Below, piece after piece: positions 1 to 13,100 of a DNA stretch of 64,000 nucleotides (within the stretch, counting starts at the first letter, position 1; each line of letters begins with the position of its first letter). The notes under the pieces were generated by a model. That model was not told the origin of the DNA. It searched no databases and worked only from the letters and a program-made list of their open reading frames with translations. This stretch comes from Sternotherus odoratus (lineage: Eukaryota > Chordata > Testudines > Kinosternidae): NCBI GenBank assembly GCA_032164245.1, contig JAVMKO010000022.1:345772-409771 (forward strand). The letters run 5' to 3'. Position numbers and translations under genes: made by a program.

Positions 1-374
1 GCAAAGCTTTCAGCCTTTCGAATCTACCGATCTTTTGAGATCCATGTGGCTCCAGGGGAAAGGCTGGCTTGCCAGGGACGTTTCCCAGCACCTGCACCCA
101 GCCGGGGATCTGAGAGTACGGGGGAGGAGGAGGGAATGGGGAAGAGTTTTAGATCTGCACCCCCCGGCCATCTGAGAATGCAGGGGAGGGGTTCTCGCTG
201 CAGGACTGGCTCCATCTGGCCGGCCTCTGTCAGCCAGGCCGCGCTCTGCACAGGGAGGGGAGGGAAATCCGGACCTTTTCCAGTTTCCGCCCGGACACTA
301 TTTACAACTCAAAAACCGGGACATATGGATTCTGCCCTTCTTAGTATGGATTCTGCCCTTATAGAATCTATCCC
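1..374. other. Left-edge sequence without a recognised gene
   Basis: This moderately GC-rich stretch shows no family I recognise. An open frame crosses it on the + strand, but it is proline/serine-rich, runs into the pyrimidine-rich minisatellite that follows, and has no domain. It could include an upstream exon or promoter of the KRAB zinc-finger gene, but nothing in the sequence proves that. Confidence 0.3.
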
Positions 375-575
375 CTCCCCGGTGCGCGGCTCCAAATCCC
401 TTTCCCAAATACCCCCCACTCCCAGCACGCTGCTCCAAAGCCCTTTCCCTGACTCCCTCCCCCTCCCAGAACGCTGCTCCAAATCCCTTTCCGAAATACC
501 CCGCACTCCTCTCCCAGCGCACTGCTCCAAATCCTCACCCTTTCCTTGCCTCCCCTCCCCCACTCCCAGCACTGT
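375..575. repeat. Pyrimidine-rich minisatellite, about 44-48 bp unit
   Basis: The motif GCTCCAAATCCCTTTCC recurs at about 389, 432, 476 and 524, giving spacings of 43, 44 and 48 bp. More diverged copies follow to about 710. The + strand is strongly C/T-rich. The long open frames on both strands here follow from the low-complexity composition and are not credible genes. Confidence 0.6.
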
Positions 576-1214
576 ACATGTATCAGACTCCAGGTCTTGT
601 AGATGTCAAAACCAGATCCCTTTCCCAATTCCCTGCTCTTTCCCCGACCCTTCCCCCCCCCCCTTGGCCAGCTGCTCCAAATCCTTTACCAAAGCCGTCC
701 CAGTGCTGCTCCAAATCCCCACCTCTCTCCTCCCCTGCTCCCTGTTTCCTGCTTCTCTTCTCTGCCTCCTCTCCTCCCCTCTTGCTGCTTCCTACCCCCA
801 GGCAGTTCTGTGGTGGCACAGCACTTTCCGGGAAGGAGGGGCCAGCACCGGTAAACTTCCTGCCAAGGAGGATGGTAGTGCTGTGGGGAGCCTCTCCTGG
901 CACCTCCCTCCCAGAAACTGCTATGCCACCAGAGAAAGAAAGAACTTGGGGGGCGGAAGGAGGGGACCTGGGGATGTTTGAGACCCCTGCCTTGGAGAAA
1001 TCAAAATCTATTATGTTAATGCTATTCCTTTATCAACCCCATTTCTGATCTTAAAAAAATCCAATTAGTTTGTGTGGATCTGTTTTCCCTAAATTTATGT
1101 TGATTGGAATAAATTATATTACCCTCTTTTAATTGTTTATTAATATTCCCCATCCCCTCCCCGTTATCTTGCCCTGGTTCGATGTCTGCCCGATTATCTT
1201 AGTCATCCCCTTTA
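576..1214. other. C/T-rich then AT-rich spacer, no gene seen
   Basis: The first part continues the pyrimidine-rich composition. From about 1010 the DNA becomes AT-rich and leads into the antisense LINE fragment. I see no splice-flanked coding segment or RNA gene here. Confidence 0.35.
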
Positions 1215-1790
1215 CAATTTTTTTTAGATCTAGGGGCAACTTTAGCTTTCTTCCAGTCTTCTGGAGTTTCCACAGTGTCCCAAGAGCTATTGAAAAGCCG
1301 CATTAATGGTCCAGAGAGCTCCTCAGTCTGCTTTTTTAAAGCTCTGGAATGGAAGATATCTGGAAATGCTTAGTTTAAAATGTCTGACATTAGTAGCTTC
1401 TGTTTAACGTCCTTGTGAATTATTATTTTAATGAAAAGAGTTGTTGCCATCATAGACCTATCACAACATCATTTGCTTTTTTTCCCCAAATCCAGGAGAG
1501 AAATACTCACTGAACATTTTTATTTCTTCTGTATTGTTATTATTATTATTTGTGTCTTTCTTTTCTGTCTAGTAATGGACCAATAAAACTGTTAGGTTTT
1601 TTTTTTTATTGATATAGTGAAAAATCCTTCCTTCCTGTTTCCTTAATTCTTCTGGCCAGAGATTTTTCCATTTCTTTCCTTGCTTCACCTAATTAATGTT
1701 CTACAATTTCCAGCTTCTCCTATTTTTTCCTGTTGACATCCTCGTCCTTCCTGGGGTTTGTTTATATACTATTTTATGGTGGGGGGAGGT
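1215..1790 (-). mobile_element. CR1/L3-like LINE reverse-transcriptase fragment, antisense and decayed
   Basis: Read on the minus strand, the segment near 1237-1330 encodes a peptide of the type GPLMRLFNSSWDTVETPEDW followed by KKAKVAP. This is the conserved stretch just before the first reverse-transcriptase palm motifs in CR1/L3-like LINEs. The region continues to about 1790 with linker-like sequence but carries stops and small indels, so no long open frame survives. It is a 5'-truncated, 3'-incomplete dead copy. It lies upstream of the KRAB exon in the opposite orientation. The clade (CR1 versus L3) is inferred from memory of the family; the reverse-transcriptase assignment is the firm part. 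Confidence 0.65.
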
Positions 1791-1992
1791 ATCGGGATTC
1801 CTGCCAGGACTGTCCCTGACCCTGCTGGGGACTCCATTTCCTGTATCAGTCTCTGGCTAGTCAGTGTGCGATGAACATGAAGACCCCTCGCTCCACTGGG
1901 CAGTGTGAAGGGCTCTCTTTTTCTCCCTTCAGTCTGGTGCCACCTGGCTGCTCAGAGTGGGAGTGGGACTGTGCTACCATAGCCCTCCCTGA

Positions 1993-3675
<1,683 letters not shown>

Positions 3676-4544
3676 CAGGGGTCGGCAACCCGCGGCTCCG
3701 GAGCCGCATGCGGCTCTTTCATCCCTCCGATGCGGCTCCCTGTGTGTTCTAATTTTAACCGGCCCGCAGACTGTTTTCTATGCGGCCCGGCAGCACTGTC
3801 CAACCAGTGCGCGGAGCCGCAGCCGAAAGAGAGGGGCGGGGTCAATAAGAGGCGAGCGGCGGGGGGGGAGAAGAACGGAGGCGGAGCCGGGGCCGTGGCA
3901 CGAGGCGAGGCGGAGCCGGCGGAGAAGTGCGAGTCGGGCCGGGGCAGGAGGCGAAGCGCGGCGGAGCCGGCGGATAACAGCGAGCTGGGGCCGGCGCACG
4001 AGGCAAGGCAAGGCAAGCTGGGGGAGGGGGGGAGTGAAAGCACGGCCGGGGGGGGGAGGAAGAAGAGCGAGAGCACGGCTGGAGGGGAGGGGGAGGGAAG
4101 AAGAGCGAGAGCACGGCCGGAGCGGGGGGGGAGGAAGGGGGGGAAGAAGAAGAGCGAGAGCACGGCCGGAGGGGGGGGAGGGAGGGAAGAAGAGCGAGAG
4201 CACGGCCGGAGGGGGGGGAGGGAGGGAAGAAGAGCGAGAGCACGGCCGGAGGGGGGGGAGGGAGGGAAGAAGAGCGAGAGCACGGCCGGAGGGGGGGGAG
4301 GGAGGGAAGAAGAGCGAGAGCACGGCTGGAGGGGGGGGAGGGAGGGAAGAAGAGCGAGAGCACGGCCGGAGGGGGGGGAGGGAGGGAAGAAGAGCGAGAG
4401 CACGGCCGGAGGGGGGGGAGGGAGGGAAGAAGAGAGTGTTATTTCATTTTAAATGTCAAAAGGGTTTTGTGGCTCCCAGTGTTTTCTTTACTGTGGGAAA
4501 CAGGTCCAAATGGCTCTTTGAGTGGTAAAGGTTGCAGACCCCTG
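3676..4544 (+). mobile_element. Non-autonomous hAT-type DNA transposon
   Basis: The element starts CAGGGGTCGGCAACC and ends GGTTGCAGACCCCTG, an imperfect terminal inverted repeat with the CAGGGGT start common in hAT families. It is flanked by CTGTAAGA (3668-3675) and CTGTGAGA (4545-4552), an 8-bp target duplication with one mismatch, the size hAT transposases make. There is no transposase frame inside; the interior is GC-rich sequence and a G-rich minisatellite. It was therefore mobilised in trans. It sits in the intron of the KRAB zinc-finger remnant. Confidence 0.88.
4038..4435 (+). repeat. 40-bp G-rich minisatellite inside the hAT element
   Basis: Units beginning CACGGCCGGA repeat at exactly 40-bp steps from 4161 to 4435 (six full and one partial copy), preceded by diverged copies from about 4038. 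Each unit carries GGGGGGGGAGGGAGGG, which fits the G-quadruplex consensus on the + strand. Because 40 is not a multiple of three, the array reads open in several frames on both strands; these are repeat artefacts. Confidence 0.9.
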
Positions 4545-5159
4545 CTGTGAGAGATTGTGTGAATGAGGAATGCATCAGGAAAAGATAAGGTGTGAAAGTC
4601 ATCACAAATGTCCAGATGGTCAAGAAAAAGTGAGAGACTTGAAAAGACCAGGAGACATTCAGAAAACATCTATTGTATTGGATGCTAAGCATGTTAGCAG
4701 CATTGACGGCCTCAGAGGTGAGGCAGCAACCCCCCCCCCCCCCCAAGGTGAGACAAGTAGGAGATAACAATGGGAAACCCAACAATAATGATCAAATAAT
4801 GACAGCTGAAAACCCCAAGGTTAACACCGCTTAAGGGCTAATGATCACAGGATGACATTGCAAAATGCATGGACTCAAATGGGAATTTACACCTATAAAG
4901 ATGGGGTGTTTTGCATTTGAACTCTGGGTCCAGTCCTGCAAAGCCTCAGAGCATTGGATCGCGACCGAGAGCGCCCAGGTCCTCACTGGTGTTCAATCTA
5001 ACTGGCCATTAGATTGACTCAAGCTAGAAGAGACTGGTAACTATAACCATCAACTGGCAGGACTTGTGTGTGTGACTGAAAAGCACATGCTAACTGTTGT
5101 ATTTTTATTAAATATGGCATATTGCCTTCTCCCGTCTAAAAGATCCCATGTGCTTTGTA
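4545..5159. other. Unassigned intron sequence, possibly the right part of an old LTR
   Basis: There is a C-tract at about 4731-4744, a CTATAAAG motif near 4894 and an ATTAAA near 5107, followed by loss of the recognisable texture. The spacing would suit a promoter and polyadenylation site of an LTR interrupted by the hAT element, but I cannot define both ends or a target duplication. No gene is seen. Confidence 0.2.
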
Positions 5160-6870
5160 CAGCATAAGATTACTGCGGAGCTTCAGTCTGGGTCCACTGG
5201 CACCGGTGATCCGGGGCTGAGCCATGAGTAACAGAAGCACACACATCGGCATAGCAGTAAGTCTTCCTCCAGGTTGAAGAAAGATGCCCTGCCATCCATG
5301 AGATCTGGCCAAAGAGAGGCACCTCTCTCCAAGAGCAACAAAAAGCAGCATCACTTGCTGGGGCTGCCTGGTCCCGTTACGGACCCGCCCGCCCCGGCAT
5401 GGCCTCTGCCGATGTCTAGTGAATACCCACTTCTGAGACATGTTCCCTTTCTGGCCCCAGTTCTGTCCATAGACCTGGTGCCGTTGACTCCAAGGAGACT
5501 CACAGCTGCTCCCCCCAGGGCCTCATGAAGTGTTCGCTCTGGAAAGGATGACGTTTCCATGTGTCCCGGTTCTCTCACCTACTGAGAGGCCCCGTCCCCT
5601 ATATCCAACCTGCACACATGCATTGGTACCAGGGTGGCCCTAGCACACGAGGACACTCTCCAACAGACACAGACTGTGTGTGCCATCCCACTTCCAAGGG
5701 TTCCAAATGTCTATTCTCTCATCCTCTGCTCAATTCCCTAGTGATTCAGGCTGCTATGGAGTGAGCTAAACAGTCCCCAAGCTCCTCTCCAGCTGACAAG
5801 GCAGGCAAGAGGCTGGATCTTACGGGTTGAAAGGTTTTCTCCTTGGACTGGATCCAAACTGCCTGACCATGATGGCCAAATATGACTTCTTACAGTTTGC
5901 ACATATGGCAAATGAACTACCTCAGCAGGATTGTGTCCAGTTCCTATCAAGTCCAGAGGAAGGCAAGGGGGTTGCAAATTCCATCCTTCAGGCTGTAGTT
6001 GATTCAGCAAATGCATCCTTGGACATTTTGGCAACTGCAGTCATCATGAGGAGGGAATCCTGGTTTCATCAGACAAGTGCAGAATACAATCTAAGATCTC
6101 CCTTTTGCTAAATCACACCTCTTCAATCAAAAGACTGATGACTCCTTTCACTCACTGAAAGATTCCAGAGCCACTCTGCAATCTTTAGGCATGTATACAT
6201 CAGCACCAAAGCAAACTTTTGATCACCTGCTGTCTTCTCAGTGTTACAGAATCTCCCATTTTACCAACAGGCCTATGACCTCCTCAGAAACATCCTGTTG
6301 TCCACAGAGCCCCTCCGCCTGTTCCGACAGTGCAGTCCTCTGCACAACACTGCCTGTGCGTAAGCTATATTTCTGAATGCAGGTAGAGAGCTGTCTCACT
6401 TGGCCTGCATCCCAAATCACATATGTTGAATGAGGGAAGGGCAGCTTCATTTCCTTGGTGTACATCGGGCCCTGGTCTTTTACCTACAAAGGACAAAGCC
6501 ATTCCAGAGATCTTCCTGACTATTTATTGCCATAGTGGAGAGAATGAGAGGGCAGGCTGTATCCACCCAGAGAATCTCGAAGTGGGTCTCGGAGTAAATT
6601 GAGCTCCTCTATCAATTACCAGGATGGTCCTAACCTGTGGGATATGGGCCCATTCCAAGAGAGTGCCAGCAATCGGCCACGTGGAGTTGGGTACTCCTCT
6701 TTTCTTCTCCTTATGTGACAGAGCATGGTTCTGTGGCTGACAGCTCATTCGGTGCAAAGTTCCTCTGCTGCACAGTCTGTCATCTTCCTCTCCCCCTCCC
6801 CCTATCTAGGAACTGCTTGTTACTCCCCCTCGGTGGAATACAATAGGGACCATCATTCAAAGAAGAAAAG
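5160..6870 (+). mobile_element. Decayed, internally deleted DIRS-type retrotransposon
   Basis: Around 5980-6220 the + strand encodes fragments such as LQAVVDSANASLDILATAV and, after frame changes, SLKDSRATLQSLGMYT. These align by eye with the C-terminal Gag region of the larger DIRS copy at 25850-26070 (AALDSADAASCIMATAIAMR and SMKDSRTMLRSLGLHT). Around 6540-6720 the sequence resembles the tyrosine-recombinase end of the same copy (STQRISKW versus SSQRLSAW). Near 6830-6870 there is a remnant of the inner complementary region ending in CAAAGAAGAAAAG. The RT/RNase H section is missing. Stops and frameshifts break every part, so this is an old copy with a large internal deletion. The exact ends are not defined. 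Confidence 0.6.
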
Positions 6871-7484
6871 GAGCTTTGTCTATGTAGTGGAAACATACCG
6901 GAAGACGTTGTTCCAAGCAGTGGCATGTACAATTGCCCTTTTCATGCCTGGACTTCCATGTAGGCTTTGGTCAAGTAGGCCTCTGGCTTACTCTTGACTG
7001 GGAAAGTTTTTGTTTAAACACCTGCGTGTTCAGCTACCATGATTTTGGAATGTTGAAGGAGTCTTTATCTAATTAGAGTGGACAGCTGCTTCTCATAAAT
7101 CTATGGGACACTAGAAAGGAAATTGTAAGCATTGATAAGAGTTGGGTACCTAATATCAAAACAGGCAATATTAATGGGCTTGTTTACTGCAAATTCCCAC
7201 ATAGCCTAAGTGGATTTTAGGTGTAAATAAGACTCAAACACTGGTTCAGTGAACTTCGATGCAGACCTGAGACCAGTGCAGCGTGTTGGCCTGGGGGTTC
7301 CCTCTGCGTCACCTCCCGAGTTCCTGAAGACTGAAACTAGGAGTGTAAGATTATATCCTTGCTTAGTAGAATTGCCTTGCTTGTCTCTTTTATTTGCCTT
7401 CTACCCAGTAAATAGCCTGAATTCTTCCTCACTTGTGTGCTTATTGCCTCTATATCCTACAAACCTTACTCAATTGGCAATACA
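6871..7484. other. Intron sequence, nothing recognised
   Basis: AT-balanced sequence with only short, domain-free open frames. I see no RNA gene, repeat family or convincing exon. Confidence 0.3.
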
Positions 7485-7998
7485 GTCTAGTACGTTATTC
7501 CCCTCGTCCAGAAGTGCTGATCCATGTAGGGGATCTGACAGAAATCTATAAAATCATGAGTGGTGTAGAGAAAGTGAATAAGAAAAAGTTATTGACTTGT
7601 TCTCATAATAGAAGAACTAGGGGCCACCAAATGAAATTAATGGGCAGCAGGTTTATAACAAATAAAAGAAAGTTCTTCACACAGCACACAATCAACGTGT
7701 GGAACTTCTTGCCTTAGGAGGTTGTGAAGACTCTGACTGTAGGATGGTTTAAAAGAGAACTGGATAAATTCATGGAGGTTAAGTCCATTCATTAATGGCT
7801 TTTAGCCAGGATGGGCAAGGAATGGTGTCCCTCGCCTCTGTTTTTCCAAGGGTGGAGATGGATGGCAGGAGAGAGATCACTTGATCATTGCTTGTTATTT
7901 TCGTTCACTCCAGGGCACCTGGCATTGGCCACTGTCGGTAGACAGGAGATTGGGCTGGATTGATCTTTGGTCTGATTCAGCATGGCCGTTCTTATGGT
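7485..7998 (+). mobile_element. CR1-like LINE 3' end
   Basis: The frame around 7520-7715 encodes the last part of a CR1/L3-type ORF2: GDLTEIYKIMSGVEKVNKKK, then RTRGHQMKL and NVWNFLP just before the stop. The remaining sequence to 7998 is the 3' UTR and ends ATTGATCTTTGGTCTGATTCAGCATGGCCGTTCTTATGG in pieces typical of sauropsid CR1 tails (GGTCTGATTCAGCATGGC). The copy is 5'-truncated as usual for LINEs and abuts the Penelope-like element about 20 bp further on. Confidence 0.78.
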
Positions 7999-8020
7999 CG
8001 GCTGCTTGTCAGCATCCCAG

Positions 8021-9085
8021 GTTGGGAGGCAACAAAGAGTTCTGTGGCACCTTAAAGACTAACTAACGTATTGAAGCATAAGCTTTCATGGGCTAATACC
8101 CACTTCATCGGATGCAAGCAGTGGAAGTGTCCAGGGCAGGTATAGATAAGTAGGCAAGAACCAAGTAGGAGGTAACAAGGTTAGTCCAATCAGCCTGAGC
8201 CAGCTTGTTATCTCAAATCAGGGAGGGTGAGGTATTCCTTTAGCAGCTGAATTGGAGGTGTGAACTCGGAGAGAGGAGAAGCTGTTTGTAATTAGCAAGC
8301 CATTCAAGATCTTTGTTCAATCCCAGATTGATTGTGTCAAATTTGCAAATGAATTGCAGCTTTGCAGTTTCTCTTTGCAGTCTGGTCTTGAAGTGTTTTT
8401 GCTGCAATATGGTGACTTTTAAATCTGTAATTGTGTGTCCAGGTTGAAGTGTTCTACTACAGGTTTTTGTATATTGCCATTCCTGATATCTGATTTGTGT
8501 CCATTTATCCTTTTTTGTATGGACTGTCCAGTTTGGCCGATGTACATAGCAGAGGGACATTGGTGGCATATAATGGCATATGTGACATTGGTAGATGTGC
8601 AGGTGAATGAACCAGTGATGGTGTGGCTGATCTGGTTAGGTCCTGTGATGGTGTTGCTGGTGTAGATATGTGGGCAGAGTTGGCATCGAGGTTTGTTGCA
8701 TGGATTGGTTCCTGAATTGGAGTTATTATGGCGTGGTGTGCTGTTCCTGGTGAGAATCTGCTTCAGGTCGGTGGGTTGTCTGTGGGCCAGAACTGACCTG
8801 CCTCCCATGGCCTGTGAAAGTGAAGGATTATTGTCCAGCATGGGTTGTAGATCACTGATGATGCATTGGAAAGGTTTTAATTGAGGACTGTAGATGATGG
8901 CCAGTGGTGTTCTGTTGTTTTCTTTCTTGGGCTTGTCTTGCAGCAGCAGGCTTCTGGGTACATGTCTGGCTCTGTTTATCTGTGTCCTTATTTCCTTGTG
9001 CGGGTAGTGTAGTTTTGAGAAAGCTTGGTGAAGATCTCGTAGGTGTTGGTCTCTGTCTGAGGGGTTGGAGCAAATACGATTGTAC
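8021..9085 (-). mobile_element. Penelope-like element, 3' part with GIY-YIG endonuclease (split by the ERV)
   Basis: On the minus strand, 9102-8419 encodes the linker and GIY-YIG endonuclease end of a Penelope-like element: ATG-like start in the linker, then CQLCPHI, TYAIICHQCPSAMYIGQTG and QKRINGHKSD. The nuclease nicks DNA for target-primed reverse transcription. A one-base lesion near 8440 moves the C-terminal part (GHTITDLKVTIL through NKDLEWLANY) into another frame, ending near 8240. The 3' end of the element begins at about 8021 with ACAAAGAGTTCTGTGGCACC and contains AAGCTTTCATGGGCTAATAC, the terminal sequence shared with the palindrome at 51521. The other half lies at 16866-17842; removing the ERV and one GTAC copy rejoins them. 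Confidence 0.85.
9082..9085. other. 4-bp target duplication of the ERV (left copy)
   Basis: GTAC directly precedes the LTR that starts TGTAGTGGG; the same GTAC follows the other LTR at 16866-16869. Four bases is the duplication size made by gammaretroviral integrases. Confidence 0.92.
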
Positions 9086-9638
9086 TGTAGTGGGTAGACC
9101 ACTGGGCTGTAGAGGGAGACCAGGAAATAAGTCCAAGGAAACCAATAAGGCTCAAAACAAAACGTGTGTTTATTCGGCCGAAGGTGACAGCCGCCTAAAA
9201 GCGATAAGAAACTGTCACACCCTCATGCATAACTTACAGGTCTTTATAGCTTGCTGGCTACGTAATTTGCATACGTGTTACATGATTGGTTACTTAACAT
9301 TGCTAGGCAGACTTAGACTTTTCAGGTGAGGTAATCATGTTACAGCAACTGTCTGATTGGACGGAGTTCTTTCCCGCCTTTTTACAGAGATTGTCGCCTT
9401 CACACAGAACAGTTCTGACAGGAAAAGTATGTTATCTCTCACAAGTTTAGCAGAAGCAATATACAGAAGCGAATTGCCAGTTTAGTTATACATGACTAAT
9501 TAAAACTTTTCTTATAACTTTTTCAAGATAAACAACAATGTTAAACAGTTCATAACAAGCTATCATTCCGCCCCTGGTGGAAACCTTTAATGCTTTGATC
9601 TTTATACATTTAACATTTGCCTTTCTATGACCCTCTCA
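9086..9638 (-). repeat. ERV 3' LTR
   Basis: This 553-bp direct repeat matches 16313-16865 with one visible difference, C at 9175 versus T at 16402. In element orientation it begins TGAGAGGG and ends CTACA, giving TG...CA ends. Read on the minus strand it carries CCAAT motifs, a TATAAA and an AATAAA. The one difference lies immediately beside the AATAAA (CGAATAAAC here, CAAATAAAC in the other copy). Confidence 0.97.
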
Positions 9639-9653
9639 TTCCCCCCTTTTTCT
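9639..9653 (-). promoter_or_regulatory. ERV polypurine tract
   Basis: On the minus strand AGAAAAAGGGGGGAA lies directly upstream of the 3' LTR, the expected position of the primer for plus-strand DNA synthesis. Confidence 0.85.
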
Positions 9654-9690
9654 TGTTGCTAGTCACTGCAGTCTAGCAACACAACACACA

Positions 9691-10102
9691 TTAGGCTTCA
9701 CTGTCTGCCACTTGTTGGTAATTTCGGAGCATTAGCACACGCATAGTGGCCCGTCGGTCGGCTATCTGCTCGACCATAGCTCTGAGGCTGTTGATGAGAA
9801 GGGGAGCAACACAGGGGATAAGGAGACAAAGGATTATACCCATTGCCACAATTCCAATTATACTTTTAAGACCTCCAATCCAGCTAAACCATGAACCAAT
9901 CCCCTCTCCCCACTTGAATCCTGTCCAGGTTTGGACTGGGACAGGAGAACTTACTACGATAAACCAGGGTATCAGAAACAGTATGCCCTGCACAAACTTG
10001 AGCAATGCAGGTTGAACAGATTTGCCCCTGGAAGGATACAACAGCATTTGGGGCCTGAGGAAACATTAGTAACAGATAAACAAAGTTCATTAAGGAGTAC
10101 AT
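9691..10102 (-). pseudogene. env: ERV env remnant, internally deleted
   Basis: Two pieces in different minus-strand frames remain. From about 10102 there is an ATG followed by a hydrophobic leader (NFVYLLLMFPQAP) and a short cysteine-containing stretch, like the signal peptide and first residues of an envelope precursor. The frame ending at 9691 then supplies only the far C-terminal part of the transmembrane subunit: WFSWIGGLKSIIGIVAMGII and LCLLIPCVAPLL form the membrane span, followed by a short cytoplasmic tail. Nearly all of the surface subunit and the ectodomain of the transmembrane subunit, including the fusion peptide region, is missing. The junction lies roughly at 9960-10050. This copy cannot encode a functional envelope protein. 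Confidence 0.78.
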
Positions 10103-10139
10103 TGTAGCGGGTGTTGATATTGTGGAACAGAGCAGGTCT

Positions 10140-13100
10140 TCAGAGCGGTGCTTGGTCACCTGACTCACAAGAAGTGAGTGGGGTGTCTTGCTGGGCAGGT
10201 GGTTGGGCTGATCTTCGGAAAACGACCTGCAGAGGGTTGGAGCTATTCGCGGTGACCTGCCAATCAGGTGTAGGTGATGTGTGGTCGGCCTTTACACGGG
10301 TGTAATGAATCCACGGCTTAACACCAGCTAACTTGACAGCAGTGGGGGTGGTAAGGAGAACAGTGTAGGGACCCTTCCACTTAGGTCCCAAGGGGTTGGT
10401 CTTCCAATCTTTAAGCCATACGGAATCACCTGGGGAAAAAGGGTGCAGAGCAGTGACAGGAAATGGGAACTTAAGCTCACTAACATAGGTGGATAGTTGA
10501 TCCAATACAGTGCTTAGGAGCTGAACTTCTTTTATAAGGTCTTGTTTTCCTAAAAGGTAAGTATCCCCCTTCAAGCGGTGGATCCCTAGCGGGGGTCGGC
10601 CAAACACTAGCTCATAGGGTGAAAGCTTTAGGGACCGTGTAGGGGTGCATCGGACCCTGAGCAATACCATGGGTAGGGCTGAAGTCCAAGATAGGCCGGT
10701 TTCCTGACAGATTTTACCTAAGGCGGTTTTTAAAGTCCTGTTCATTCTTTCTACTTTCCCTGATGCTTGCGGATGGTAGGCACAATGAAGTTTCCAGGTG
10801 ATGCCCAGGAGGGTCGATAGAGTATGGATGATCTTATGGACAAAGGAAGGACCATTATCACTGCCAATGTGTAAGGGGAGTCCGAATCTGGGGATCACAT
10901 CTCGGAGCAGGGCCTTCGTGACTTGCTCAGCTTTCTCATTAGTGGTGGGCCATGCTTCGACCCAACCAGAGTAGGTGCAAACCGCCACAAGTAGATATTT
11001 GAATTTACCAGATTTCGGCATTTCAGTGAAGTCTACGACCAGGGATTCCATAGGACTGTGCCCCATGTATTGAACTCCTGGCGGTCTGAGAGGCCCCACA
11101 CGTGGATTATGCTTAGCACAAATCTGGCAGCGAAGGGCAGCACGTTTAGTAAGAGCATGCAGGCCATTTATATAAAGTTCACGATCTAAGAGTTCAGCTA
11201 AACTGGTACCACCCAGGTGGGTTTGCTGATGCATTTCCTGAATTACCTCCCAAGCTACGGCATTGGGCAGAAAGATTTTGTTATTTGGCAGGACATATAA
11301 GCCTGACTGTTTCACTCCTTTCTCCTGCTCAGCCCAAAGTTGTTCCCGTATAGTGTAGTGGACTTCAGCCGGGATCATGTCAGCTGTGTTGAGATGCTGG
11401 ATGAGGACAGCCGGTAGTTGTTGGTGTGCCGCAGCTTTAGCCTCTTCGTCTGCTTGCCGATTTCCTTTGGCAACAGGATCCTCGCTATGTTGATGCCCTT
11501 TGCAGTGCATCACGGCGACTTGTTTAGGCATCCAAACCGCGTCAAGGAGAGCCAGGATCTCATCTGCATGCTTTATTCTTTGCCCATTCGAGGTTAGAAG
11601 CCCTCTCTCCCTATATATAGCTCCATGGGCATGAAGTGTTAAAAAGGCATACTTTGAGTCAGTATAAACGTTGATCCGCTGTCCTTTTCCTAGCTCGAGG
11701 GCTCGACGGAGGGCAATTAGTTCTGCTTTCTGGGCAGAGGTTCCAGGGGGAAGGGCTCCCGCCTCACAAACAGTGCTTTGATCATTAACTATAGCATATC
11801 CTGCTAGTCGCTGGCCCTGATCAACAAAGCTACTGCCATCAGTGAAAAAGACGTGGTTAGGCCTGGTCAAGGGTATATCAGTCAGATCTGGTCGACTGGA
11901 GTACACTTCGTCCATAACTTGAAGGCAATTGTGTTCCTTAGTAGGTTTTTCTTCCACGGGCAACAGAGTAGCAGGGTTGAGGGTGGAGCAGATGGAGATG
12001 CTAACGGAAGGGTTATCCACTAGTATGCTTTCATATTTAAGGAGTTTTGCATTGGTCATCCAGTGATGACCCCTATGCTCCATTAGTGTGACCACAGCAT
12101 GTGGGCACTTCAAGGAGACCGGTTGCCCTAAAGTAAGTTTACTGGCTTCTTCAGCAAGTAGGGCAGCTGCTGCTACGGCACGTAGGCAGCCCGGCCATCC
12201 TTGTATTACAGTATCCAGTTGCTTGGATAAATATGCCACCGGTCGTGGCCAGCTGCCAACGATCTGGGTTAAGACTCCAACTGCGATACCCTTCCTCTCT
12301 CCTACATACAATATGAAAGGTTTATTCAGGTCTGGGAGACCTAATGCTGGAGCTGTCATTAAAGCAGACTTGATGCTTTCAAACCCTTTTTGCTGTATTT
12401 CCGTCCAGATAAAGGGGTCTGTGGCTCCCCCTCTTGTAGCCTCGTGGAGGGGCTTAGCTAGGATAGCGTAATTGGGGATCCAGAGTCGACAGAAGCCGGC
12501 AGCTCCCAGGAACTCTCGCACTTGGCGCCTGTTTGTAGGGGTAGGAATGGTGCAGACTGCTTCTTTTCTTTCAATGTCTAACCTGCGGGTTCCTTGTGTC
12601 AGCTTGAATCCCAGATATTTCACCTCCTTTTGCACTAATTGGGCCTTTTTCCTGGAGACCTTGTAACCTTTGCGACAGAGATGCTTCAAGAGGTTGGTAG
12701 TAGCCTCCACACACTCGGCTCGAGTTTTTGTAGCCACTAGGAGATCATCTGCATACTGAAGAATGTTCCAAGGATTACCTCCTTGTGTGAGGGGTACTAG
12801 GTCTTGAGCCAGAGCTTGTCCGAAGAAGGAGGGTGAATTACAAAAACCCTGTGGGAGGCGAGCCCATGTCATGTGGGTCTTCTGGCCGGTATCGGGGTGC
12901 TCCCATTGGAAAGCAAAGATGGGTTGACTGACGGGTGCAAGCCGAAGGCAGAAGAAGGCGTCTTTGAGATCTAAAACTGAGTACCACTGGGCATTTGCCG
13001 GTACCAGACTGAGGAGGGTGTAAGGATTTGGCACCACTGGATGTAACGGGATCACTCTTTTATTCACGGCCCGCAGGTCTTGTACAGGACGGAAACTTCC

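Noticed and set aside
375..575. CRISPR-like arrays among the tandem repeats of the window
   Set aside because: Units are contiguous or degenerate with no unique spacers of constant length, and the genome is vertebrate.
46..981. A 311-codon open frame at the left edge
   Set aside because: Pyrimidine-rich low-complexity sequence with a minisatellite inside and no recognisable domain or splice context.
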